A model generated the notes under the pieces. The model made no database searches. It saw nothing but the letters and a program-made list of their open reading frames with translations, and was not told the DNA's origin. Source: Nereida sp024640765 (GTDB lineage Bacteria; Pseudomonadota; Alphaproteobacteria; Rhodobacterales; Rhodobacteraceae). From it: 64,000 nucleotides of DNA. Where the stretch lies: the NCBI GenBank assembly GCA_024640765.1, contig JAHEEK010000009.1:1-64000 (forward strand), written 5' to 3'. Shown here one piece after another: positions 8,985 to 18,318 of the stretch. A program made the position numbers and the translations under genes. Position 1 is the stretch's first letter. The number at the start of each line of letters is the position of its first letter.

Positions 8985-9752
8985 ATGGGGCAGCTTCCCA
9001 AAATCGCCTTTGCGGCAAGCGATACGCAGACCGCGCAAAGCGCGTTGGAGGTGTTAAGCGCGCGGTATAGCAATGCGGATCTTGGACAGGCCGAAGTGAT
9101 TGTGGCCTTGGGCGGTGACGGTTTTATGTTGCAAACTTTGCACGCAACCCAGCACCTCGATACGCCTGTTTACGGCATGAACCGCGGCACTGTTGGCTTT
9201 TTGATGAACGAGTATCACGCGGATGATTTGCCGTTCCGGCTTGCTGCGGCCGAAGAAGAGGTCATCAACCCGCTGTCGATGATTGCAAAAACCGTTGACG
9301 GCACAGTCCACGAGGCATTAGCGTTCAACGAAGTATCCCTACTGCGCGTAGGTCCGCAAGCGGCCAAACTTCGGATTTATGTGGACGACAAACTGCGCAT
9401 GAAGGAACTGGTGTGTGACGGGGCGCTTGTCTCGACGCCTGCGGGCTCAACGGCGTACAACTACTCGGCTCACGGTCCGATTTTGCCAATTGGTTCGGAT
9501 GTTTTGGCCCTCACGGCGATGGCGGCGTTCCGGCCCCGGCGCTGGCGCGGGGCGCTTTTGCCAAAGACGGCCAAGGTCCGTTTTGAGGTGGTCAACCCCG
9601 CCAAGCGCCCGGTGATGGCCGACGCAGACAGTCGCAGTGTGAACAATGTGGCAAGCGTGGAAATCCACTCGGACCCTTCGATTGCGCACCGCATTCTGTT
9701 TGACCCTGGGCACGGGTTGGAAGAACGGCTCATTCAGGAACAATTCGTATGA
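8985..9752 (+). CDS. nadK: NAD kinase
   Basis: The 255-aa protein is a compact NAD kinase (PpnK). The GGDG motif is in VALGGDGFMLQTLH, followed by YGMNRGTVGFLMNEY, LAFNEVSLLR, the DGALVSTPAGSTAYNYSAHGP region that binds NAD, and a C-terminal ADSRSVNNVASVEI. It makes NADP from NAD and ATP (or polyphosphate). It is divergent from glyA with 198 bp between the starts, and its stop overlaps the next start (ATGA at 9749), so the lipoprotein gene is translationally coupled to it. Confidence 0.95.
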   Translation: MGQLPKIAFAASDTQTAQSALEVLSARYSNADLGQAEVIVALGGDGFMLQTLHATQHLDTPVYGMNRGTVGFLMNEYHADDLPFRLAAAEEEVINPLSMIAKTVDGTVHEALAFNEVSLLRVGPQAAKLRIYVDDKLRMKELVCDGALVSTPAGSTAYNYSAHGPILPIGSDVLALTAMAAFRPRRWRGALLPKTAKVRFEVVNPAKRPVMADADSRSVNNVASVEIHSDPSIAHRILFDPGHGLEERLIQEQFV

Positions 9753-10312
9753 TCCACCCGCTGCGCCGCGCAGCTGTTGTTGCGGGTCTGCTGATTGCAT
9801 CTGGGTTGCTGACCGCGTGCAGTTTGCGCGTTGGCCCGCAAGACCGAATTGGCTTTCAAGAGCTGCTGACGCGTACCGCTGCCACCCCGTTTGAGTGTGC
9901 AAACTACGACCTTGAGACCGACAGCTGCGAGATGATTTCACGTTATCAAGCGCGCAGTGACGGCACGGTTCGGGCGCGGTCTACCTTTATTCTTGATGCG
10001 GACCTCGGGGCGGTGATGACGGTCACGGACACCCTTCGGCCTGAGGGCGCAAGGCTGTGCACGGACGGCAAAAGCACCACTGCAAAAGTCACGGGCGATC
10101 AGTTGACCGCACAGGATAACGCAAATTTGGCTGAGTTGTTTTTGCAAGCGGCCCGGGCATTTGGCCCAAGCTGCATTGCGTTTTTTGAACGGGGTGGGGT
10201 GCTGGTTGGCCTGTCTGAAACACCAGACGGACAAATTGTGCGCGGCCAACCTGCGTTCGTCCTTAACTATTTTGCGGAACCCAAACCACTGCGTGGTCCA
10301 TCCGCGCGATAG
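9749..10312 (+). CDS. Predicted lipoprotein of unknown function
   Basis: The 187-aa product begins with a lipoprotein signal (IHPLRRAAVVAGLLIASGLLTAC) ending in the lipobox LTAC, so Cys24 should be lipidated. The mature part has no domain I recognise. It contains four further cysteines (ECANYDLETDSCEM, ARLCTDGK, PSCIAFF) that could form disulfides in the periplasm. It is coupled to nadK by a 4-base overlap, which may be only promoter sharing. Confidence 0.75.
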   Translation: MIHPLRRAAVVAGLLIASGLLTACSLRVGPQDRIGFQELLTRTAATPFECANYDLETDSCEMISRYQARSDGTVRARSTFILDADLGAVMTVTDTLRPEGARLCTDGKSTTAKVTGDQLTAQDNANLAELFLQAARAFGPSCIAFFERGGVLVGLSETPDGQIVRGQPAFVLNYFAEPKPLRGPSAR

Positions 10313-10320
10313 CCGTTGCG

Positions 10321-10794
10321 CTACCTCCAGTCAATCTGTGCGACGCTGACGTCAGCTGCGTAATCGCGGCCATAGGCGATGATGCCGATGGCGCGGATAT
10401 TTTTGGTATTGAGCGGCACATCAAAGCCGCGTCCCGCAGGGGCGAAATCGGCCAAAGGCAAAGTGATATCACGCCATTCATTTGTGGTCTGAAATTCCGC
10501 GCGGTAACTGTGCCACGGACCTTTTGCATCCGTCGTACGCAGGTTGGCAAAATAGGAGGCACCATTGCCCCGCACCCGCAGGGTCAGCACCTGCGCTTCG
10601 GGCGGCAAGGGCGGCATATCACGGCGGATTTGAATAAACCCGCCGTTGTTTTCTGTGCTCACGTTACCGCGCAGGCGAACGTAATCAACGTCCCCCTCGC
10701 GGCCCCGCGCCATGGTGCCTTCAGAGACCCCGCCCATCACCCCGTCGGTGACAAAGCGCCATAAATCCAAGCTTGAAAAGTCATCAATTACCAT
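10321..10794 (-). CDS. CIA30 family protein
   Basis: The 157-aa product has the hallmark opening of the CIA30/NDUFAF1 family (VIDDFSSLDLWRFVTDGVMGGVSEG), followed by LRGNVSTENNGGFIQIR and a jelly-roll-like LTLRVRGNGASYFANLRT...WHSYRAEFQTTNEW. In mitochondria this family helps assemble respiratory complex I. Bacterial versions are mostly uncharacterised. It has no signal peptide. It is convergent with the lipoprotein gene, 8 bases apart. Confidence 0.88.
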   Translation of the reverse strand: MVIDDFSSLDLWRFVTDGVMGGVSEGTMARGREGDVDYVRLRGNVSTENNGGFIQIRRDMPPLPPEAQVLTLRVRGNGASYFANLRTTDAKGPWHSYRAEFQTTNEWRDITLPLADFAPAGRGFDVPLNTKNIRAIGIIAYGRDYAADVSVAQIDWR

Positions 10795-10849
10795 ACCACT
10801 TAAAGTGGGCGCTTGGCGTCAGATGTCCAGTGCGGCCATGCGCAACAGC

Positions 10850-12739
10850 TTAGCTTTTGGCGTAGCCAAGGGTCTGAAGTGCGGCCTTGATTTCATCAAG
10901 GATCGCCGGATCATCAATGGTCGCGGGCTCTTTGTAGGGCGCGCTGTCGGCAATTTTAGCCATCACGCCGCGCAGGATTTTGCCCGACCGTGTCTTGGGT
11001 AACCGGTCAACAACCACCGCCAGTTTAAACGCCGCAACAGGCCCGATTTGGCCGCGCACATCTGCGATTACGTCGGCGACAATTTCGCTTGGGTCACGGT
11101 CTACGCCCGCGTTCAGGCACAAAAAGCCCAACGGCAACTGACCTTTTAGCGCGTCGTTCACGCCGATCACGGCGCATTCGGCAACGTCTTTGTGGGCGGC
11201 CAAGACCTCTTCCATCGCGCCTGTGCTTAGGCGGTGACCTGCCACGTTAATGACGTCATCCGTGCGCGCCATGATGTAGACATAGCCGTCCTCATCAATC
11301 ATGCCTGCATCGCCTGTCTCGTAATATCCCGGAAAGGCTTCAAGATAGCTGCTCTTGAACCGCTCTTCGGCGTTCCAAAGGGTTGGTAGACAGCCAGGTG
11401 GCAGGGGCAGTTTGATGGTGATCGCGCCCAACTCGCCCGCAGGCAGCGGGTGGCCGCCGTCATCGAGAATTTGCACGTCATAGCCGGGCATCGGCACTGT
11501 GGGGGAACCGATTTTGACAGGGAGCGGCTCAATGCCCATGGGGTTGCCCGCAATGGCGTAACCGGTCTCGGTTTGCCACCAGTGGTCGATCACCGGCAGG
11601 CCAGTCATGTTGCCCAACCATTTGATCGTGTCGGGGTCTGCGCGCTCACCTGCCAAGAAGATCGATTTCAGATGGGGCAGGTCGTAATTTGCAAACAGCT
11701 TACCTTCTGGGTCCTCGCGTTTTACGGCACGGAACGCGGTCGGGGCGGTAAAGAATACTTTGACGTTGTGCTCTGACATCACGCGCCAGAACGTGCCCGC
11801 ATCAGGGGTGCCAACGGGCTTGCCCTCAAACACGATGGTGGTGTTGCCGTGGATCAACGGCGCGTAGCAAATATAGCTGTGCCCCACGACCCAACCCACA
11901 TCAGAAGCGGCCCAAAACACATCACCTGGCTCAACGTCATAGACGTTTTTCATGGTCCAGTTCATCGCCACCAAATGCCCGCCTGTGTGGCGCACAACGC
12001 CTTTGGGCGCGCCGGTCGTCCCACTGGTATACAGGATATATGCGGGGTGGTTGCCTTCCACGGGAAGACACGCGGCAGGCTCGGTGCCTTGCTGAAACGC
12101 GTGCCAATCCAGATCACGTGGTCCCAGATCACAGCTCAGCTGCTCGCGCTGTAAAATCACGCAGGTCTCGGGCTTGTGGGTGGCACTGTCGATGGCCGTA
12201 TCAAGCAATGGCTTATAAGCGATTGTCTTGCTGCCTTCGATACCACAGGACGCAGCCACGATGCATTTGGGTTGGGCGTCATCAATGCGTACGGCCAATT
12301 CGTGGGCCGCAAAACCGCCAAACACCACCGAGTGGATCGCCCCGATGCGTCCGCACGCCAACATCGCCACAATCGCTTCGGCGACCATGGGCATGTAAAT
12401 CAAAACGCGGTCGCCTTTGCCCACGCCTTGGGCCGCCAAGCCGCCCGCAAAACCGGCAACTTCGTCGCGCAATTGGGAATATGTCAATGTAAGCTGGCTG
12501 CCTGTGACGGGGCTGTCGTAAATGATTGCCGCCTGATCCCCGCGCCCTGCGTCCACGTGGCGGTCAACGGCATTGTAACATGTGTTCACCAAACCGTCGC
12601 TGAACCACTCATACATCGGCGCGTTTTCGGCAAACAGCGCTTTGGTTGGGGCGCGGTCCCATGCGATCTTCTGGGCAGCGCCCATCCAGAATGCTTCGGG
12701 GTCGTTGCGCCACGCGGCGTAAGTGTTGGCATAGCTCAT
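10850..12739 (-). CDS. prpE: Propionyl-CoA synthetase
   Basis: The 629-aa protein is an ANL-superfamily adenylating enzyme of acetyl/propionyl-CoA synthetase type. It has an N-terminal ACAS domain (NTYAAWRNDPEAFWMGAAQKIAWDRAP), the P-loop YILYTSGTTGAPKGVVRHTGGH, WWQTETGYAI, YETGDAGMIDEDGY and the C-terminal catalytic lysine in LPKTRSGKILRG. The wording around SVVFGGFAAHELAVRIDDA and YKPLLDTAID is more like PrpE than Acs. It activates propionate (and probably acetate) to the CoA ester. It stands 196 bases downstream of maeB on the same strand and may share transcription with it. Confidence 0.88.
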   Translation of the reverse strand: MSYANTYAAWRNDPEAFWMGAAQKIAWDRAPTKALFAENAPMYEWFSDGLVNTCYNAVDRHVDAGRGDQAAIIYDSPVTGSQLTLTYSQLRDEVAGFAGGLAAQGVGKGDRVLIYMPMVAEAIVAMLACGRIGAIHSVVFGGFAAHELAVRIDDAQPKCIVAASCGIEGSKTIAYKPLLDTAIDSATHKPETCVILQREQLSCDLGPRDLDWHAFQQGTEPAACLPVEGNHPAYILYTSGTTGAPKGVVRHTGGHLVAMNWTMKNVYDVEPGDVFWAASDVGWVVGHSYICYAPLIHGNTTIVFEGKPVGTPDAGTFWRVMSEHNVKVFFTAPTAFRAVKREDPEGKLFANYDLPHLKSIFLAGERADPDTIKWLGNMTGLPVIDHWWQTETGYAIAGNPMGIEPLPVKIGSPTVPMPGYDVQILDDGGHPLPAGELGAITIKLPLPPGCLPTLWNAEERFKSSYLEAFPGYYETGDAGMIDEDGYVYIMARTDDVINVAGHRLSTGAMEEVLAAHKDVAECAVIGVNDALKGQLPLGFLCLNAGVDRDPSEIVADVIADVRGQIGPVAAFKLAVVVDRLPKTRSGKILRGVMAKIADSAPYKEPATIDDPAILDEIKAALQTLGYAKS

Positions 12740-12935
12740 CGGTCAGGGTCCTCTCATATGCACCATCGTTCCCGCGCTGCATTCCCGCCGAAACGAGGTC
12801 GCGCAGAATTGGTCGGGCGCATTAAGCGTATGCACCGCGGTGCTGGCAAGGGACCGTTTGCGCAAACAGCACGAAATAATCATGCCGCTGCGCAGATTTA
12901 GCCCTCAATCTGAGAGGATGACGTGCCTGCCGCCC

Positions 12936-15221
12936 CTAGCCGTAGTGGGTCACAGGCGTGCCCGCCAAAGCAGAAATGTTAAGCAACCCGCGCGCCGTGA
13001 TTGACGGCGTGACGATGTGCGCACGGTTGCCCATGCCCATCAGAATTGGCCCAACTTCAAGCCCGCCAGCTTTGGATTTCAGGATGTTGCGCGTGGCACC
13101 GGCCGCATCAGTGTTGGCGTAGATCAACACATTGGCCTGCCCCTGCAAACGCGACTGCGGGAAGACGCGGCCACGCAAATCAGGGTCCAAAGCACTGTCC
13201 GTATGCATCTCGCCTTCGTATTGGAAATCAAGTCCCAACCCGTCAAGAACCTGCAGCGCATCGCGCATTGTGCGTCCAGATTGGCTATCAAGGTTGCCAA
13301 ATTCCGAACCTGAACACAGCGCAATCTTCGGCTCAATCCCAAAGCGGCGCACGTGGCGCGCCGCACTGATAACGGTTTGGGCAACTTGATCGGGTGTGGG
13401 CATGGCGTGAATGTGCGTGTCCGCAATAAAGAGCGGGCCGTCCTCCAAAATCATCAGGGACAGCGCGCCTGCCGGCTTCAAATCGTCCGAGCCAAGCACC
13501 TGTTCCACGTAGTTCAGGTGCCACAAATACTGACCAAACGTGCCGCAAATCATGCTGTCAGCCTCGCCGCGGTGCACCATCACGGATCCAATGGCAGTGG
13601 TGTTGGTCCGCATAATCGCGCGGGCCAAATCAGGTGTCACACCAGAACGGGCCATCAACTCGTGATAGGTCTGCACGTAATCGCGGTAACGATCGTCGCG
13701 ATTCGGGTTCACGATCTCCAAATCTTCGGGACGAATTTTAAGACCTGCACGCTCGCACCGCCGCCCAATCACATCAGGACGACCAATCAGAATGGGTGTC
13801 TCGGTGGTTTCCTCAAGCAGTGCTTGGGCCGTGCGCAACACGCGCTCGTCTTCACCTTCGGCGAATACAATCCGGCGTGTAGCGGTGCTGGCTGCTTGGA
13901 AAACGGGACGCATGATAAGCGCTGATTTGAACACAGATGTGTCAAGGTCCGCATGGTACTGATCCACATCCGTAAGGGGACGCTTGGCCACGCCGCTTTC
14001 CATTGCAGCGCGCGCCACGGACGAGGCCACAACACCCATCAGGCGCGGATCAAACGGCTTGGGAATAAGGTAGTCCGGCCCGAACGTAAGCTGCTCACCG
14101 CGGTAGGCCTCGGCGGCCTCGGCGCTTGTGGTGGCGCGGGCAAGTTGGGCAATTCCGTCGATACAAGCCAGCTGCATCGCATCGTTGATCTCGGTTGCAC
14201 CCACGTCCAGCGCACCGCGGAAAATAAACGGGAAACACAGCACGTTGTTGACTTGGTTGGGGAAATCCGACCGGCCCGTCGCGATCAACGCGTTTGGGGC
14301 CACGGCGCGCGCGGCCTCTGGATCAATCTCGGGGTTGGGGTTGGCCAGTGCAAAAATAATTGGCTGATCGCTCATCTTGGCGACCATCTCGGGTTTCAAA
14401 ACGCTCGCGCCGGACAGCCCAAGGAACATATCCGCGCCGTCGATCACCTCATCAAGCGTGCGCAGATCACTGGCCTGCGCGTATTCGGCTTTTTGATCGG
14501 TCATCTCACTGGTGCGGCCCTTATAAACCAGTCCTTCGATGTCGCACAGCCACACGTTTTCGCGTTTCACGCCCAGTTTCAGCAGCATGTTCAGGCACGC
14601 AATGCCCGCAGCGCCACCACCGGTGGAGACGATCTTGATGTCCTCAAACTTTTTACCCGCAAGGTGCAGCGCGTTTGTTGCGGCGGCCCCCACAACAATG
14701 GCCGTGCCGTGCTGATCGTCGTGGAAAACAGGAATGTTCATCCGCTCACGGCACAGTTTTTCGACGATAAAACAATCAGGCGCCTTGATGTCTTCAAGGT
14801 TAATCGCGCCAAACGTTGGCTCAAGCGCGTAGACAATATCCGCAAGTTTTTCGGGGTCCGGCTCGTTCAACTCAATGTCAAAACAATCGATGTTGGCGAA
14901 TTTCTTGAACAGGACCGCCTTGCCCTCCATCACGGGTTTTGAGGCAAGCGCGCCGATGTTACCAAGGCCCAAAACCGCAGAGCCATTCGTGACAACCGCC
15001 ACAAGGTTGCCGCGTGATGTGTATTCTTGTGCGGCCTCGGCGTCTTTGGTGATCTCAATGCAGGCTTCGGCCACGCCGGGCGAGTATGCGCGTGCCAAGT
15101 CACGTCCGTTGGCAAGCGGCTTGGTTGCGCGAATTTCCAGCTTTCCGGGCTTGGGGTGGCGGTGATAGTCCAACGCTGCTTGACGCAATGCCTGTGGATC
15201 ACGGTTGAAATTGTCTGTCAT
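12936..15221 (-). CDS. maeB: NADP-dependent malic enzyme, fused to a phosphotransacetylase-like domain
   Basis: The 761-aa protein has the two-part MaeB structure. Residues 1 to about 430 form the malic enzyme part (YSPGVAEACIEI, VLGLGNIGALASKPVMEGKAVLFKKFA, FHDDQHGTAIVVGAA, STGGGAAGIACLNMLLKLG, ALANPNPEI, ATGRSDFPNQVNN). The rest is a phosphate acetyl/butyryltransferase-like domain (VFAEGEDERVLRTAQ...GPILMGMGNRAHI) that is usually regulatory. The reaction is malate + NADP+ to pyruvate + CO2 + NADPH. A perfect 14-bp palindrome lies 20 bases before the start codon, which suggests specific transcriptional control. Confidence 0.94.
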   Translation of the reverse strand: MTDNFNRDPQALRQAALDYHRHPKPGKLEIRATKPLANGRDLARAYSPGVAEACIEITKDAEAAQEYTSRGNLVAVVTNGSAVLGLGNIGALASKPVMEGKAVLFKKFANIDCFDIELNEPDPEKLADIVYALEPTFGAINLEDIKAPDCFIVEKLCRERMNIPVFHDDQHGTAIVVGAAATNALHLAGKKFEDIKIVSTGGGAAGIACLNMLLKLGVKRENVWLCDIEGLVYKGRTSEMTDQKAEYAQASDLRTLDEVIDGADMFLGLSGASVLKPEMVAKMSDQPIIFALANPNPEIDPEAARAVAPNALIATGRSDFPNQVNNVLCFPFIFRGALDVGATEINDAMQLACIDGIAQLARATTSAEAAEAYRGEQLTFGPDYLIPKPFDPRLMGVVASSVARAAMESGVAKRPLTDVDQYHADLDTSVFKSALIMRPVFQAASTATRRIVFAEGEDERVLRTAQALLEETTETPILIGRPDVIGRRCERAGLKIRPEDLEIVNPNRDDRYRDYVQTYHELMARSGVTPDLARAIMRTNTTAIGSVMVHRGEADSMICGTFGQYLWHLNYVEQVLGSDDLKPAGALSLMILEDGPLFIADTHIHAMPTPDQVAQTVISAARHVRRFGIEPKIALCSGSEFGNLDSQSGRTMRDALQVLDGLGLDFQYEGEMHTDSALDPDLRGRVFPQSRLQGQANVLIYANTDAAGATRNILKSKAGGLEVGPILMGMGNRAHIVTPSITARGLLNISALAGTPVTHYG

Positions 15222-15241
15222 AATGCCCTCCCAAGGTATTT

Positions 15242-15255
15242 GTTTAACGTTAAAC
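15242..15255. promoter_or_regulatory. Perfect palindrome GTTTAACGTTAAAC in the maeB promoter
   Basis: GTTTAACGTTAAAC equals its own reverse complement and lies 20 bases upstream of the maeB ATG and 142 bases upstream of cdd on the other strand. Its core TTAACGTTAA recurs in the palindrome before the MerR gene at 31334-31349. It is a likely operator; the binding protein is unknown. Confidence 0.55.
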
Positions 15256-15397
15256 TACTTTTTTCATGGCCTGCCAATGGCAATATTTTCACGGGGGCCG
15301 CACGCGCTGTTCGATTGCACGGTGACATGGACGGTGATCTCCGTTTTACTCACCCCAAACTCGAGTTATGCTGGCGTTAAGCCGAGAGGAAGCAGAC

Positions 15398-15796
15398 ATG
15401 TCAACATCACCGCTCATGCAGGCCGCTCACGCGGTTATGAAAAATGCGTACGCCCCTTATTCCAACTTCCAAGTAGGGGCCGCAGTGCGCACGGATGCGG
15501 GTGATGTGTTTGTGGGCTGCAACGTTGAAAACGTGGCCTATCCGGAAGGAACCTGTGCTGAAGCTGGCGCGCTGGCGGCCATGGTCGCCGCAGGGCAAGG
15601 ACGCATCGTTGAGGTCGCCGTGATCGCGGGGTCGCCAACCCCGGTGCCGCCGTGCGGCGGGTGCCGTCAAAAGCTGCGCGAGTTTGGCGCGGGCGATGTG
15701 GTGGTCACCATGGGCACAACCGGCGGCAGAACGCTTTCGATGACCCTCGAAAAACTTTTGCCCGGTGTCTTCAACGCCGATCACATCGCCAAATGA
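15398..15796 (+). CDS. cdd: Cytidine deaminase
   Basis: From the ATG at 15398 (MSTSPLMQAAHAVMKNAYAPYS; GAGAGGAAGCAG upstream) the product is 132 aa, the usual size of tetrameric CDA. The substrate loop FQVGAAVRTDAG, the catalytic CNVENVAYPEGTCAEAGA (zinc Cys and proton-shuttle Glu) and the zinc pair PPCGGCRQKLREF are all present. It deaminates cytidine and deoxycytidine to uridine and deoxyuridine. It is the first gene of the salvage operon; its TGA overlaps the deoA ATG. Confidence 0.96.
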   Translation: MSTSPLMQAAHAVMKNAYAPYSNFQVGAAVRTDAGDVFVGCNVENVAYPEGTCAEAGALAAMVAAGQGRIVEVAVIAGSPTPVPPCGGCRQKLREFGAGDVVVTMGTTGGRTLSMTLEKLLPGVFNADHIAK

Positions 15797-17112
15797 GATC
15801 TTTCGCCCCCCTGCTTGATCAGTTCCGCGGTGGCACGCCGCCTGATCCGGATGAAATTGCCCAGATCGTGCGTGGCCTTGTGGACGGCTCCATGACCGAT
15901 GCGCAGGCGGGCGCTTTTGCCATGGCCGTGTGTTTGCATGGGCTGGGGGACGAAGGGCTTTTGGCCCTGACAACGCAAATGCGCGACAGCGGCACTGTGC
16001 TTGAATGGGGTCTTGATGGGCCGGTGATCGACAAACATTCAACGGGCGGCGTGGGGGATTGCACCTCGTTTTTGATCGCGCCCGCGCTTGCGGCTTGTGG
16101 CGCTTACGTTCCGATGATTTCAGGCCGCGGGCTTGGGCACACGGGCGGCACCCTTGATAAACTGGGATCCATCCCGGGTATCACCGCCGATATCGCGCCC
16201 GCGAAGTTTCGCAAAATAGTGGGCGAGGTCGGCTGCGCCATCGTCGCCGCAAGCACAGATGTGGCCCCCGCCGACAAACGGCTTTACGCGGTCCGTGACG
16301 TGACAGGCACGGTGAAAAGTACGGCCCTGATCACCGCGTCGATCTTGTCCAAAAAGCTTGCGGCCGGTCTTGATGCGCTGGTGCTCGATATCAAAATGGG
16401 CAGTGGCGCGTTCATGAAAACTGTGGCCGAGGCCGAAGTGCTGGCCAACGCTTTGGTCAGTGTGGCCAACGGCGCGGGATGCAAAACCACAGCCCTGATC
16501 ACGGACATGAATCAACCGCTTGCCAAATCTATGGGCAACGCGCTGGAACTTTCCGAGGCCCTGCACTCCTTGACGGGCGACGGGGTTGATCATGATTTGC
16601 CCGACATGGCCGCCAATCTGGCAGGCTCTGTGTTGGCCAGCGCGGGCCTTGCCCAAGACGCCACCCAAGGGGCCGATCTGATCACGGATACATTCTATAA
16701 TGGTAACGCGGCTGAGGTCTTTGGCCGCATGATCAGCGCCATGGGCGGGCCACATGATTTTGTCGATCGTTGGGAAGACCGGTTGCCAAGCGCACCTGTG
16801 ATGCAAGAAGTTCTGCCGCCGCGCGGGGGCTTTGTCACCGCCATCGACGGCGAGGCATTGGGCCAGCTTGTCGTGCATCTTGGTGGCGGGCGCAAAACGA
16901 TCGGTGGGCGGATCGATCACTCTGTTGGTCTGTCGGACATCGCGGCTTTGGGGGATCAGATCGACGCGGATGTGCCGCTGTGTATGTTGCATGCCCGTTC
17001 TGAGCATGACGCGGACGCCGCGACTAAGATCATCCGCGCGGCGATCACCCTTGGCGATGAGCCGACGGACCTGCCGCCGACCATTTACAAACGCGTCGGG
17101 CAGGGGGGCTAA
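15793..17112 (+). CDS. deoA: Thymidine phosphorylase
   Basis: The ATGA overlap with cdd at 15793 sets the start (MRSFAPLLDQFRGG), giving 439 aa, typical for DeoA. Family motifs are LTTQMRDSG, the phosphate-binding DKHSTGGVGDCTSF, the signature SGRGLGHTGGTLDKLGSIPG, and LALDIKMG-like VLDIKMGSGAFMK. It phosphorolyses thymidine and deoxyuridine to the base plus deoxyribose 1-phosphate. The product passes to DeoB, encoded 3 bases downstream. Confidence 0.96.
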   Translation: MRSFAPLLDQFRGGTPPDPDEIAQIVRGLVDGSMTDAQAGAFAMAVCLHGLGDEGLLALTTQMRDSGTVLEWGLDGPVIDKHSTGGVGDCTSFLIAPALAACGAYVPMISGRGLGHTGGTLDKLGSIPGITADIAPAKFRKIVGEVGCAIVAASTDVAPADKRLYAVRDVTGTVKSTALITASILSKKLAAGLDALVLDIKMGSGAFMKTVAEAEVLANALVSVANGAGCKTTALITDMNQPLAKSMGNALELSEALHSLTGDGVDHDLPDMAANLAGSVLASAGLAQDATQGADLITDTFYNGNAAEVFGRMISAMGGPHDFVDRWEDRLPSAPVMQEVLPPRGGFVTAIDGEALGQLVVHLGGGRKTIGGRIDHSVGLSDIAALGDQIDADVPLCMLHARSEHDADAATKIIRAAITLGDEPTDLPPTIYKRVGQGG

Positions 17113-17115
17113 ACC

Positions 17116-18318
17116 ATGGGGCGCGCGTTTTTGGTTGTGATGGATTCCGTTGGCTGTGGCGGCGCGCCTGATGCGGCGGCTTTTGGGGACGAAGGGGCGA
17201 ATACCCTTGGTCACATCGCTGATGCCAGTGCAAACGGGCAAGCTGACGTGGGCCGGTCCGGTCCGCTCAACATTCCCAATTTACTATCCTTTGGCCTTGG
17301 TGCCGCTGTTGCCCAAGCCAGCGGTCACAACCGCCTTCTTGACGCGACCTCTGGCCCAATTGATGGCCTTTGGGGAAGTGCGACTGAACATAGCATCGGC
17401 AAAGATACCCCCTCAGGGCACTGGGAGTTGGCGGGCCTGCCGGTCCCGTTTGAGTGGCATTATTTCCCCCAAACTCCGGTGGCTTTCCCGCCTGAAATCT
17501 TGGAAGCTGTCGCGCGTATCGCGGGCACCGAAGGCTCTCTTGCCAATTGTCACGCCAGTGGCACAGGCGTGCTGGATGACTTTGGCCCGGAGCACCTTAG
17601 GACCGGCTGGCCCATCTGCTACACCTCCGTTGACAGCGTTTTCCAAATTGCCGTCCACGAGGAAATTTTCGGTCTTCAGCGGCTTTATGATTTGTGTGCC
17701 GAACTCGCACCAATGTTGCATAAAATTGGTATCGGGCGCGTTATTGCACGGCCATTTTTGGGTGCTGCGGGCGCATTTACGCGCACGCCCCACCGCCGCG
17801 ATTTTGCTTTGCTGCCCCCCGAAGATGTCTTGATGGATTTTGCCATTGCCGAAGGCCGCGCAGTTCACGCCATGGGTAAAATTGGCGATATTTTCAGCAT
17901 GCGCGGTATCACAGATTGCACCAAAGGGCCTGATGCAAAACTGATGGAAGATCTTATTAATTTGGCGGGCACAGCCCAAGACGGCGCATTTGTTTTTGCT
18001 AATTTCGTCGAGTTTGACAGCGAATACGGTCACCGCCGTGATGTGGCAGGATACGCGTGCCACCTTGAGTGGTTTGATGCACAATTGCCGCGCCTTTTGG
18101 CAAATCTTGCACCCGATGACCTGCTGTTGATCACTGCTGATCACGGCAATGACCCGACGTGGCGCGGCACCGATCATACCCGCGAACGAGTGCCTGTCGT
18201 GGGGCCCGCGTTGGCCAAATCTGGTGAGCTTGGCGCCATCAACTTTGCCGATGTAGGGGCCACGATCGCGGCCCATCTTGGCTTGAAACAATACGGAAAA
18301 GGGACACCCGCCATATGA
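17116..18318 (+). CDS. deoB: Phosphopentomutase
   Basis: The 400-aa product is a full-length DeoB of the alkaline-phosphatase superfamily. The metal site includes MDSVGCGGAPDA at the N-terminus and TADHGNDPTWRGTDHTRE near the C-terminus; the acceptor Thr is in IGKDTPSGHWELAG. It converts (deoxy)ribose 1-phosphate to the 5-phosphate, feeding DeoC or PRPP synthesis. Its last codon overlaps the add start (ATGA at 18315). No deoC is present in this operon. Confidence 0.96.
   Translation: MGRAFLVVMDSVGCGGAPDAAAFGDEGANTLGHIADASANGQADVGRSGPLNIPNLLSFGLGAAVAQASGHNRLLDATSGPIDGLWGSATEHSIGKDTPSGHWELAGLPVPFEWHYFPQTPVAFPPEILEAVARIAGTEGSLANCHASGTGVLDDFGPEHLRTGWPICYTSVDSVFQIAVHEEIFGLQRLYDLCAELAPMLHKIGIGRVIARPFLGAAGAFTRTPHRRDFALLPPEDVLMDFAIAEGRAVHAMGKIGDIFSMRGITDCTKGPDAKLMEDLINLAGTAQDGAFVFANFVEFDSEYGHRRDVAGYACHLEWFDAQLPRLLANLAPDDLLLITADHGNDPTWRGTDHTRERVPVVGPALAKSGELGAINFADVGATIAAHLGLKQYGKGTPAI

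Noticed and set aside
13953..14942. Plus-strand frame of 329 codons opposite maeB
   Set aside because: It lies fully inside maeB on the other strand, is rich in His, Arg and Gly and has no family resemblance; an antisense shadow of high-GC coding sequence.
16120..17241. Minus-strand frame of 373 codons opposite deoA and deoB
   Set aside because: Antisense to two certain genes, with unnatural composition.
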